DNA from: Sipunculus nudus
Lineage: Eukaryota; Annelida; Sipuncula; Golfingiida; Sipunculidae
Direction: 5' to 3'
Length of the DNA stretch: 64,000 nucleotides
NCBI GenBank assembly: GCA_026874595.1
Contig: CM049308.1
Coordinates: 16,058,001-16,122,000 of the forward strand
Both the position numbers and the translations under genes were made by a program. Positions 13,560 to 24,451 of this stretch are shown here, one piece after another. Position 1 is the stretch's first letter. Every line of letters begins with the position of its first letter. The notes below the pieces were generated by a model. It saw only the letters and a program-made list of their open reading frames with translations. It had not been told where the DNA came from and ran no database searches.

Positions 13560-14410
13560 TTAATCTTTTCTGTAATTGCCCGGAGCGTGCACCGATTCCG
13601 CACTAAACAGCAGTTCCAACCCGTCAACTTGCAGCATTAACTGTGAGGCCCGTTACTGTCACAGATGTCACCCTGGTTTAATCTTACAGGGGACCGCGCG
13701 CGGGAAAACCAGCTGTCAAAGTGCGGAGAACGTGCAGCCTTTCATGCCGGACATTTAATTAGTGCTGAAGCCGTATATTTAGTATATAATTACTTTATGA
13801 GAAGCCATGGCATCCTTGAGTGCATTATGGCAGGAATGGTCGACCTGACTTGTGCAGAAGACGGGCATTTAAATGGTCGACGAGCCCAAGAGAGCCCGTC
13901 CGAAACCAGGCGGGATTTTAATATTTTGGTATTTGCTAATTATAGAATTATATACTAATACCCAGCTTGCAGTGTTTGGAATATAATGGATTTGACAAGA
14001 CTGGTTTATTTATCGCAGAGCGGGTCCGACCCTCGCGAGGTCGCATTCTGCCGAAATCTACTTACCTATTTCACATAAACATTGCTGTGTTCAGTGGTCG
14101 CCCGCACCGAGCCAGCGGTAGATCCATTGGTTTTCCACAATATCCACTGTTTAATTAGGACACTCACAACTCTGCACAATATCTCCTAATGGGTAATCCA
14201 AAATATTCTCGCGATTTGGGAGGTAAATTGTTGTATTTAATGCCCTTTTCTGCAACAGCTGAAATATTACTGGAATATTTCTCACTGATTTCGGACTGGA
14301 CCAGCCATCTTGAATATCGAGCATTCAGCTTTGGCAGCAACCAATCAGCTGCTGTAGGCGGCGACGTCTGTCGGGAGGCTGAAACACTAATTTTTGCTTA
14401 GCCTGCTGTT
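13560..14410. promoter_or_regulatory. Low-repeat block, candidate regulatory DNA
   Basis: This 850-bp block has no simple repeats, a higher CpG content than its surroundings (GGGACCGCGCGCGGG at about 13690; GGTCCGACCCTCGCGAGGTC near 14021) and clustered binding-site-like words. These are TTTAATTAG at 13754 and again at 14150, TTTAAATGGTCGAC near 13867, AATGGTCGACC near 13837, and CCAATCAGCTGCTG at about 14341. It is open in several short overlapping frames without a domain. An enhancer or promoter is an inference from composition and motifs only. Confidence 0.3.
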
Positions 14411-14658
14411 GCGGGTGAGCACATTCTTGACCTACATACGTATAATACCATAGTGATGTGATGTAAGCTGTGAGCTAATTCGACTTATGAATTAATTATC
14501 AATATTCGAACAATACTGCCGTATATTCAAACTTTTTACCTTTTTCTTTTACTCCTCTGACCACTGGTAACCTTGACTACCGTATGAAATGCAAACACAA
14601 CATTTAAAAGGGAACATGGGGTTTCAAGTGATACTTAATAATTATTATTGCTATAATT

Positions 14659-14740
<82 letters not shown>
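14659..14740. repeat. Compound TA / GA / GACA microsatellite
   Basis: Three arrays join without spacers: TA (about 26 bp), GA (about 28 bp), then GACA (about 28 bp). Confidence 0.95.
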
Positions 14741-15485
14741 GGTTATGTAATTACTTTCATGATCTTATAGAATGCGGCGTTGGGTCTATGGGTAAACTTC
14801 ATTCAATGTCGTGATTTTAAAAATAAAATAGTGTAACCCACCACAATTAATTATTTAAATGTCAATGAAACTTAATTTCTTAATTGTGTTTAGAAATATA
14901 TGTCATTAATGTGTATCTTTTTAGAGGTAAGGGAATTAAATATAATGCAATTCATTTTTGTACGAAAAGTTGGAAATATACTTGGTTACGTAATATTTAA
15001 ACTGAAAACCTTATAGAGAGATTTGTTTTGGAATTTAACAATTTTTGGTATTGCTCAATGTGTAATTATATATGATTGAATAAGGTCAGTTTTCTGTCAA
15101 TTTATTGTTCATGGTAATATTTATTTGATAATTACAACTTAAGTAACCAAGTAACGGATCTGAAGTTTTATTAAGATTTAAAGAAGACTATATTAGGGTA
15201 TAAATATAATATCAATTTGCCACATGATTCTGTATAAATTCAATATTTAATATTTGGTAATTTTTTGTGTGGTGCAGCATGTTATTAAAAATAGTAAATT
15301 GGTAAAATTTGTATATTTCATGTTTTATTTTTGTTTTCAAAGTTTTCCAAACTGTATATTATCAAACTGTGTGAGGGGGATACCCCCCCATCACGCCCAC
15401 CCCTTTCGAGCGCTTATACGCGTCCTCAAGCACGCTATAAACTTGCACAATGCGCCCCACACTTTTTAAAACGCTCCAAAGCCTA

Positions 15486-15487
<2 letters not shown>
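14741..15487. other. No gene seen
   Basis: AT-rich sequence ending in a short GC-richer stretch (15380-15480) with no recognised feature. Confidence 0.5.
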
Positions 15488-15545
<58 letters not shown>

Positions 15546-15772
15546 GTGTATATATGCCCCCCCCCCCCCCCCCACCACTCTCTAGAGCTCCCCCAGACTG
15601 GCCTATACATATAGCTTATTACATTTGCATTACCTTCATGGCGAAACAATGACCCACAGATAGAGCTTGGAACCATCTCCGCTTCTCCTGCATCCGCCTG
15701 TATATTGGCCTATATATATATATATATATATATAAACTATATAATACCTTGCAGTTATTAAGAAGAAGATGC

Positions 15773-15812
<40 letters not shown>
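15488..15812. repeat. Cluster of microsatellites
   Basis: TA at 15488-15541, a C run at 15557-15573, TA at 15709-15733, and GA at 15777-15812, with short unique spacers. The TA runs create spurious Ile/Tyr open frames on both strands. Confidence 0.92.
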
Positions 15813-15819
<7 letters not shown>

Positions 15820-15879
15820 ATAGATTACACCCCGTAGGTCTTGTTCAATCTTATGTGACACTAAAATGACAAAATAAAA

Positions 15880-16260
15880 TGTAAAGTTTGTTTTTCGCTT
15901 GTCGAGCAGCTACAGGTTGCTGTGGTCAAGACCCCAGCCTGTGCGCTCCTTAAGCATAGTTCGCAGAGCCAACAGACGCAATGCCACCAAGCCAAGCAGA
16001 AAGCCACGAGAGACCGCCACCTTTAACCCGCACCGGCGGCTTCACAGGAAAGCCACAGCACTCACAGCCACAAAGGCAGAAGCAACCTACATTCCCTTCA
16101 CCGATCCCAGCAGCGAAGACCCAGCCATGCCAACCGAGAGCCGAGCCCGATCTGTGGAATGACAGAGCTTTGAAACGGATAGCCATTTTATACTTGCAGT
16201 TTCGGACGTTTAAATGCTGCTTTATCATCGTCCTCTTTAAACTGGATCAAACACCATAAT
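15880..16260. other. Low-repeat, GC-richer block
   Basis: From about 15900 to 16180 base composition changes to GC-richer (AAGCCACGAGAGACCGCCAC, CACCGGCGGCTTCACAGG) and open frames of 80-92 codons overlap in three frames. That is what a GC-rich block gives by chance. No domain is seen. It could be a first exon or promoter, but I cannot support either. Confidence 0.3.
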
Positions 16261-16837
16261 TTTGTTAGATTCACCAATAAGAACGCTCTGTTTATAGAAA
16301 TATTAATGAATTTGTCAATGAAAATCGACAAATCACTCTATACCTGCTGTATCGTCGTATCAGAGGCGCCTAAATACAATACGAATATAATGTCTCACGA
16401 TGTACATTAAATAGTGGTCTTAACATATGAATCGCTTGCAGGTGAGCCCAATGGTTGAGAGAGTGTGATCTAAAGAGTGATACTAATTCTAAGATTAGAG
16501 TAAATGTTGTGAGGAGAGCTTGAAACGGTAGGTATAATATCAATATGTGTATAGAAAACTCTGTTTCTGTTGTAATATGTACATAATCAAACATAAAATA
16601 TATAACTATCACTAATAAATACTGAAGTAAATTGAAAATTTATTCCGAAATACTTTTGTTCGGGATGCACATGTATACGAGATATACAGCATCAGCGCTT
16701 ATCGCGTATCAGCTTTTTATTGTACTAACTGCATTGCTTATGTATCTCAGTGGCTGGTGGCGCTGTGTGTCCCGCCCAGTCCCGTGTAGTCAGACATATC
16801 AGACGCACTCGTTTTGTTGCCCTCTGACGGCGAGTGT
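16261..16837. other. No gene seen
   Basis: AT-rich, then a GC-richer end (16755-16840) that runs into a dispersed repeat. Confidence 0.5.
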
Positions 16838-16905
16838 TATAACTAAACTAAAACGGCACTTAGTCGAGCGCATTTCTCCGCCATGGTAAAATAAGCCATT
16901 AACTA
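16838..16905 (+). repeat. Dispersed repeat end, copy 1
   Basis: AACTAAAACGGCACTTAGTC, then GAGCGCAT and TTCTCCGCCATGGTAAAATA. The same words, in the same order, occur at 27941-28022 with a 26-bp insertion. This suggests the end of a dispersed element. Confidence 0.6.
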
Positions 16906-16912
16906 GATTATC

Positions 16913-17060
16913 CAGATCCGCAACCATATTTGATTGGATCTTCATTTACCCACGCATGTCCCAGATCCGAAACAATTTTTGATTGGATCTTCATTTACCC
17001 ATGCTTGTTTAAGATCCACTACCATTTTTTTTTAATCTTCATTTACCCATGCATGTTTTA
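16913..17060 (+). repeat. 49-bp tandem repeat, three units
   Basis: Units start at about 16914, 16963 and 17012 with AGATCCG and share TTGATTGGATCTTCATTTAC and CCATGCATG. The third unit is more diverged. It directly follows the dispersed repeat end at 16905. Confidence 0.85.
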
Positions 17061-17965
17061 TTCATGCGCACAGTTGTCATGGTTATGAAAGTATTTTTTT
17101 CCATACCGTAATCCTGAAAACAGACACACCGACCATCAAACAACGCCAAACACATGTACAACTATACCTCACTGGAATCGGTAGTCATATGAGACCGTAA
17201 ATGCGTGCACCAATTTATGAAAGCATGCAAGCGCTTCTTTTTAATATGCGCGACTTGACACACACACACACACAAATACACAACAACTGTGTCTCGACGA
17301 GTATGTATGTATGTACCTGGGGACACCTGACATGCAATACGCTTGGTGCCTCATATATACAGAAAGTACAACGGCAATACAACATGACACTGTATTGCAA
17401 ATACACCGCTTGACCGGGAATCAATAGTTATCACCTGTTACTTAAAATCCATTCAGCTCTCAAGTTTCCAAGGACTTGTCTGCCAACTTCGAACACAGGG
17501 ATAAACGCGCATGCGCGAAAATGAGGTACATGGGCAACCTTATCCTTGGAAATATATTTACAGTATATATTTATAGAGGCTTACAGTTTATTTAGAAGTT
17601 TGCCGTGGGAGTTTTAGTTAATGTTTCCTCAGCATCATTCTTTCAACCACCCACCCATCAATGTTACATTTGAATATAGGAAGTTTGTTCCGACATAAAT
17701 GTATTATAATTCCCTTAACGTATTTCCGGTGCTCTGCTGAAAGTTATTTAGGAGTGTTACCACTTGCATGCTTGTGCCGAGAACGAAGACAAGGCCCGGA
17801 TATTATTATCGGCATGGTCCAAGAATGATACACATAGCTGTATTTATAAATCATTTATTCATATAGTTATACATATAAGTATACTTATTTCTAGTAATAT
17901 TGTCTTTAATATTTCCTGAAATATATCCTGAAACTCCTGAGAGAAATGCAAAAATATCTTAATGA
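17061..17965. other. No gene seen
   Basis: Contains a short CA run (17257-17274) and nothing else I recognise. Confidence 0.5.
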
Positions 17966-18040
17966 GAGCTGGAGTTTTCTGTCACATAGTATATATATAT
18001 AGAGTATTCTGTTATATGGAATAGGGTTTTCTGTCACATA
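17966..18040 (+). repeat. Minisatellite, left remnant of a split array
   Basis: Units like GAGTTTTCTGTCACATA and GTTATATGGAATAGGGTTTT match the array at 22787-23040 in unit and strand. The 4.7-kb element between them appears to have landed inside one array. Confidence 0.75.
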
Positions 18041-18489
18041 CAGGGGCGAATTAAGGGAGTGGCTGACCGGGGCTGCAGCTATAGGGGCCCCCAGTATTAG
18101 GTAATAAAAAGTGTAATAATTTGAGTAAATGTAAGGACAGCACTCACTTCTGTTACATTTCCTCTTTCTATACTAAGATGCAGATGGTTTTAGTTTTCCT
18201 TCCAACCCATATGTGATACCCCTGCTGTTTCGCTGCTGTTACCAGACACCCCGAATCAAAATGTGGTTTCAGTTGACAAATGCTGTGAGTAGTTGAATAA
18301 AGTAATGATTTTTGCTTCAATGAAAAGGGGAAAATGTTCAAATTGAACTAAGGTGTGCATCTTTTGTGAGAAGCGACTCACGTGTCACGTGAAGAACTTA
18401 AAATGAAAAAGTAGACGCATGCCCCAAAAATATTTAATTCGTGAATTGTATCGTCTGTCGTTATCCTATTTGCTTTCGATTATATTTGA

Positions 18490-20100
18490 AATAAGGCCTA
18501 CAGGCCTAAAGCGAACCTGTGCAATGGGATATACATCTGGCATAATGTTTCCATGCTGGATTATTACTTTTCAAGTACACGTGTGACATGTATATGTTAA
18601 ATACAAGTACTTAACAATTTGAACCCTAATATAAGCACGAATTACACAAACGTCACTCCTGAAATACTGGCATGGATGAACAAAACACAAAATGGTTGTA
18701 GGTGGCGCCACTAGTCTTGTGTACTGGAAAGCCATCGAAGATATATAGGCATGCAAATTTCAGGTACTTCGAACCGAACCACTCTTGGGCTATGTGCACA
18801 GATACATGAAACCCAAAATCAATTGTAGGTGGCGCAGGTTGTCTTGTATGCAACAAAACAATCCGAGATGCATAATATAAGGTTGATATGTCAAATCACT
18901 CCTGAGAAATAAGCAGGAACATAAACTGTGCAAAAATCATTGTAGGTGGCGACACCCGATTTTGGTATGAAAAAACATCAAATATGCATGCATGGCCAGG
19001 CCAAAATTTCAGGCAGATACATCAAATTTCTCTTGAGTCAGGTGCACTTGGCTGACGAAACTCAGCTGAGACAGGCAGTTACCCCAAGTCAAGCGAAGCT
19101 AATTGCCACCTTCAGCTACTGCACTAAGTGAACTCATGACCTGTACCTGGCTACACTGAGTGAATTCTTGACCTGTTGGAAAATCTGATACAGTTGACAG
19201 TCTGCCAAAACTATTAATAGATCCAGACTTATACTTGGCCTGTTGCCAAATCTGAAATAATTGGCAGTTTTAACAAGCTATTTATAGATACAGACAAAAT
19301 TTTGGCATGTCGCCAAACCTTTGTATACATACTGAAAGACTTTGGCTACAATGTTTTTTAAAAGCTGCATGTCATAAGATTTTTTTTTTTTATCAAAATG
19401 TTTGGAATAATTACAGATGCCCATTGAAACGAAATCAGAATACAGATATTTTATTCATGGATTTGTCTGACAGAAGCCGGATATGGAACCAATTATTTAT
19501 GTTGGCTATACAGCTCTGCTTATATACCCAAGTAGCTCAGTCTTTTACTACAATAAATCTACTAGTATCTCACAGTCCTTTCATTGTTAAAGGTTCAATA
19601 AATCAGCCAATAATCATTTAAGTAGCTTGAACAAAGGCCACCTAAGAATAATTTTTGTGCCATGTTACAGAAGCTGAAACAACAGTTTTGCAGGAGAAGA
19701 CTGTTGCATCCCCCAGTTTGAAATAGGCTTACTAATGGCCGCAAGACCAACTTCAGCTTTCTATGACTCTACCAAAATCAATGAACCAAATCTATTCTTA
19801 TACAATTGAAAGAACCCTACCCTAGGATAATTCTTGAGAAAAATTGAACCATTCTGCTTGACAGTTTCATCATAAAACGTTTTTTAGCTGAAAGAGGCTA
19901 AAACACAGTCGCTCGAATCCCTATTTGTGGTTGTGTTTTTATCACGAGATGGACGGAACTGTATACTATATGGGTATACAGATGTGCCTTACGTACGGAG
20001 ATAGCATGTATCACTATAGAGGCGTAATATTTACGGTTTCTTCCCATTTCCTCAGGAAATAGGGATTCAAACGACTGTGGCTAAAATTACGAGTTTTTTG
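18490..20100 (+). repeat. 1.6-kb dispersed repeat, copy 1
   Basis: This stretch matches 32395-34020 on the same strand in at least four blocks in the same order: AAGGCCTACAGGCCTAAAGC (18492), a segment with TAGGTGGCGCCA subrepeats of about 120 bp (starting near 18697, 18823 and 18940), TTCTTGACCTGTTGGAAAAT (19162), and CTTGAACAAAGGCCACCTAA (19626). The two copies show substitutions and small indels. No coding capacity is seen. Confidence 0.75.
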
Positions 20101-20760
20101 CCCGTAAAAAAAAGAGGACGATGTAGGTGGCGCCACAAAAACCTAAGTTTCAAATATGAGTCATGTGTACCAACATTTGAACAAAACTTGGTGATGCTAG
20201 ATCCTGCCGTTTCTGAGATTGTGATGTTAGTATACTTACTTGATCAAATGAATAAGTTCAAATTCCTGTAACTCGGCCAAAATTCATCGAACCAAATCAA
20301 TTTGAACAAACTTGAGAGAGCTTGTTTCTGCATGGGATCATTTCTGTGAAATATTGAACAATTTGGGAAGATTTTCATAGGTTTTCAAGCTTTCCCCCTT
20401 AAAATGTAATTTTATGCACAAAAAGCTCAATGCCACAACATATGAAATTTATCTGATTTTACGTAAAATTTGGGGATGCTAGCTCCCGCGAAATTATGGG
20501 TTAATGTACCAATGACCGATGACTCCCTTACAACAACAAAAATGACGATGCAGGTGGCGCATTAAATATGAATCGTGACCAACATTTGCATAAAATTTGG
20601 TGATACTAGCTCCTGCAGTTATTGAGATAGTATATGGGTTAACGTACAGACGACGCGGACAACGGACGAAGACACACCATAAGCTCATGCACAGTTTCGC
20701 TAAAAAATTAGAACAGTGGTATATAGAACCTCGAATTACATCAGACACCCAAGGTCGCCT
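20101..20760 (+). repeat. GTAGGTGGCGCCA-type repeat units
   Basis: Two related units begin with TGTAGGTGGCGCCAC (20121) and TGCAGGTGGCGCATTA (20548). They share CCAACATTTG, TTGGTGATGCTAG and CTCCTGC, then end with GGGTTAACGTACAGACGACG. Similar endings occur at 33209 and 33331, so this is the same broad family as the dispersed repeat. Confidence 0.65.
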
Positions 20761-21409
20761 TTTTACTCGATGAGGGTTTCACTACACCTCTAGCACATGT
20801 TATGAACCTGATATTTAGTCATCCATATGATTTAGTTATAGTATACACATATTTTACTTTTTCTTTTATTTAAAAGTTTTTATATCCTAACTTTCGGTAT
20901 AATGTAATGACATTTTATGATAATACTGATTGATATATTTCTATACCTGTTGTCACTACATTAGCAAGAAATAAAATTTCGTTTGGATATAACCGTTTTC
21001 AGCCTAAATTGTTGGCAAAGTTGAAAAGGTTTTCTGGGGTCTATGGGTTGCGTTTTACACTTTGCCCGATTTCGCTAATGAATGAGTACATTACTGTCAG
21101 TTGTGTGATCCATTTGTCTGTATATATTTTGAAATATTGTACAGTTTATTTAATGGGGGTGCAGTATTTTTTATTGGGGTGGGGGGATGGGGTTTAAGTG
21201 CCATGAGGACAGGCTTTAAAGACAGAACGCTGTTAGAAACATCTCTCCAAAGACAAAACGCTGGATTTTTCCAGTTAATGGAAAATACAGAAACATTCTG
21301 GAGTGAATTCATTTAATTAATCCTTTTGATTCATTAACGCTGGTCAGAATAAACAAGTGTATGAACGTCGTGTTGCAAGATTAAGGTCTCCATATACAAC
21401 TCTGTAAAA

Positions 21410-21836
21410 GCCGGCCTCCCATCTACCGATTTTTCCGGCCGTTTTTACACCGGCCGGAAAACTCGGTAGATGGGAGGGTGCTGTTCGCCAGATTTTTTTT
21501 TAATCTGGGAGAATGTCGGCTGCAAAAACCTGACAATGTCAAGGTTTATCCGGCCGATTATTATCTGGCCGGAAAAATACGGTAGATGTGATGACGGAAC
21601 TGAAAAAAATCGGCTGATTAACAACCTACCTTCCCTTCTTTTAATCATTTCTGACCCCAATAATAATCCTTGAGTCGAATTTAGAAGTGACCCATAATGA
21701 CCAAAGAAATCTGTTGATCTGCAGAAAAAATCAGTAGGTGTGCGGGCACTCACCGGCCGGGGAGACTTGCAGATTTATCCGACCGGTTTAAAAAAAATCG
21801 GCCGACAAAAAAAATCGGTATAGATGGGAGGCCGGA
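21410..21836. mobile_element. Foldback-type MITE with CCGGCCTCCCATCTACCG ends
   Basis: The left end CCGGCCTCCCATCTACCG is matched in inverted form at the right end (GGTATAGATGGGAGGCCGG). The left part is itself a hairpin: the CTCCCATCTACCG word and its complement CGGTAGATGGGAG (21465-21477) face each other across CGGCCG-rich DNA. Further CGGCCG/GGTAGATG copies lie at 21550-21590 and 21750-21790. There is no clear target duplication. It is nested within the hAT-like element. Confidence 0.7.
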
Positions 21837-22786
21837 TTATTGAGGTCGGCGAAAGTTCATCATTTTACGAGGATTTTACTTCCGTTAAATAATCCATTAG
21901 TCTCGACGTCACCACTCCACAAAGTTAATTAATATCAACGATACGTCATTTTTATCAGACCTTTCCTAGCACCTTACGACACCTGTCATTGACGTTTGAC
22001 ACTAAGTGCTCGGGTCCATTATATCGACAAGAAAGTTCAATTTTGTAATAAAAGTACATACCGTATCTTTAACGGTGATGCCTGACCAAACCTAAGATGC
22101 CGGCCCATTGGGCCCGCATGCTGCACGCAGACGTCTGTTTATGGCCCTGCGCTTGCTCGTGGAAAATGTTAACTCATCAAATTTATAAGTTCACTGAATT
22201 CGAATGAATTAAACGTGTCATATAAACTGAAATAATAAGTATGTCAAGATCATAATCCACATATACTTAGTAGAGGTGCGCCATATTATCCACATATCTG
22301 TATACTGCGACACAGCAATTTACATATTGGGATTCGTGATATCGTTTTCAAATATCGATATATTTCGATATTGTGTCAAACCTGACTGAAATTGAATTTC
22401 TCGATGGTAAAAATAAAGTTCTTGTTACAAATGTATACATCTAAACTGATTACTGGCAACTGGAATGTCTGCTCGACGACTTATCGGTACCAAAATGTAC
22501 TTTGATTGTGAAAAACATATATTTTCTTAAGTTAATACAATGAAAATATCGCAGTATACGTTACCAAATATCGCAATATATTGCAATACGAAAATTAAAG
22601 GCGATATACTGAGCCCTGACACTTAGTATTATATACCGCACGTTAAAATATATGGACGTATGTCAATAATATATACAATTCGGTTTAACAAAATTTCTTG
22701 TTAATTGTGCAAACGTTATCAATGTGATGAAAGGGTCCCGGCTTGAAGTACAGTCAGGGGCCCCTTCCAACCTTAATCTGCCCCTG

Positions 22787-23040
22787 GTTACATGGAATAG
22801 AGTTTTTTGTTACATGGAATAGAGTATTCTATTACATGGAATAAAGTTGTTAGTTACATGTAATAAAGTCTTCTGTCACATGTAATAGAATTTTCTGATC
22901 CATGGAATAGTTTTCTGTTACATGGAACAATGTCTTTTGTTCCATGGAATAGATTATTTTGTTAAATGGAATAGAGGTCTCTGTAACATGGAATAGAATT
23001 TTCTGTTGCATGGAATAGTTTTCTGTTTTTTGGAATTTCT
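22787..23040 (+). repeat. 21-22-bp minisatellite, right part of a split array
   Basis: About eleven units of TTACATGGAATAGAGTTTTCTG with frequent variants, continuous with the remnant at 17966-18040 before the transposon insertion. Confidence 0.85.
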
Positions 23041-23684
23041 CTGTAATTATTGTAAATGACAAACCTGCCATGTTGAATGCTGATATGGGATCACGTGCAG
23101 CGCCTTAACAAATCATACACCCGCCATTTTAAAACTTCCTGATGATGAATGGATCTGTATTCAGCAAAATGTTATGAATCATTATACATTTTACACAGTC
23201 AAATATGTTTTAAAAATGATATAATGAGAGCTGGAACACGTTTGCATGATATTGTTTTGTATGTCTAGATGCACTTTTCGGCGGCTTTCGACAGTTATGT
23301 ATGACCTTCAGCTTCAAGTTCCTTTATGTCTATAAATATGAATCAGGATTGGAGCAAATATCGTTTAAAAAAGCTCCAGTTTACAAATTGAAGTTCGCCC
23401 ATTCATATCCTTCTGTATCAAAACGCGCTCATATAACAACGAAGAGGTGCACTCTCACGCACTGCTCAGGCACTGGCGGTGAGACTCGCGCAATCATCCC
23501 TCACCTCAAGTTCCGACAAGAATAGATACAAATCTCACCCAATCTGAGTTTTATTTTATCTGTACCAACACCTAACCGAGTAAGCTGAATGCATGAGTGT
23601 AAACACAACCTTATACCAATGCATCGTTTTGAATCGGTAGAACGTCCTGGAGCATTCGGAACATAGTGCAGCAGATAACATTAT
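23041..23684. other. No gene seen
   Basis: Short open frames only. AT-rich except for 23440-23500. Confidence 0.5.
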
Positions 23685-24430
23685 ATTTCAGAGGAATCTT
23701 TCAAATGGTGATACAAGCACCAAATTTGGTACGGGTACTCCTTGGACATTACTCTTTTGAAAAAGTACGCGGGCCACTTGAAATTCAAGATGGCTGCCGA
23801 TTTTTAAGATGGCCGCCATATCGGGTACATAAATTTAACGTTTTGCAATAAATATGCACAGACTTGCCAAATGTGAATGATTCTGGTATCACAGTATACA
23901 TTTTTGACCATGTAGATTCCAAATCTGGACTCTAAAATCTCTCAGAAGCTACATTTTGACTTATATTGGCCTTAGTTTAAAAAAAATCCACTAAGATCAC
24001 TCTATACAGTTAGCATGCCTGTTTGTAAAGACTATATATATAGCAATATAAGTGAGGCGGGATACTGAAAAAAAATTGCAAATGGTGATGCAAGCATGAA
24101 ATTTGGTACAAAAGCTCTTCATAATTCCCAGATGAAAAATAAAGATAATGCCACTGTGAATTATGGGAATTTTCAAGATGGCCTCCAGATTTTAAAAATG
24201 GCCGCCAATAAAATCTAGATTTTCCACAAATGATCCTGAAGCAGGTTGAACTCCCGTCAAATTATTATTAAATGTCAATTGTCTGGCTCTAATATTTTTT
24301 TTGTAGACACCAATTATTATTGACAGAAACGTATATGTTAATAAACCAAGATGGCCGCTATTTTTCAAGATGACCGCCATTTTTGGACAATTCTTTAAAG
24401 GGAGTAAAACCTTGAAAAAACATGTCATGT
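23685..24430 (+). repeat. Two tandem units of about 380 bp with AAGATGGCCGCC
   Basis: Unit 1 (from about 23695: TTTCAAATGGTGATACAAGC) and unit 2 (from about 24075: TTGCAAATGGTGATGCAAGC) share AAATTTGGTAC and then repeated AAGATGGCCGCC words near 23790-23820 and 24172-24205, again at 24349-24380. The AAGATGGC word resembles a YY1 site. Confidence 0.7.
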
Positions 24431-24451
24431 AATATATCCAAATTGATCAAA

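Larger units (their letters stand above)
18041..22786. mobile_element. hAT-like composite element inserted in a minisatellite
   Basis: The left end CAGGGGCGAATTAAGG and the right end, reverse-complemented CAGGGGCAGATTAAGG, are inverted repeats in hAT style. Both are followed inside by GGGGCCC-type words. The flanking 8-mers GTCACATA (18033-18040) and GTTACATG (22787-22794) agree at six of eight positions, the length hAT elements duplicate. No transposase was recognised. The interior carries other repeats: a 1.6-kb dispersed repeat (18490-20100), GTAGGTGGCGCCA repeats, and a foldback element (21410-21836). It is either a large non-autonomous element or an old one eroded by later insertions. 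Confidence 0.6.

Noticed and set aside
15899-16259. Arg/Pro-rich frames in the GC-richer block
   Set aside because: Three frames and both strands are open together, which GC-rich DNA gives by chance. No domain.
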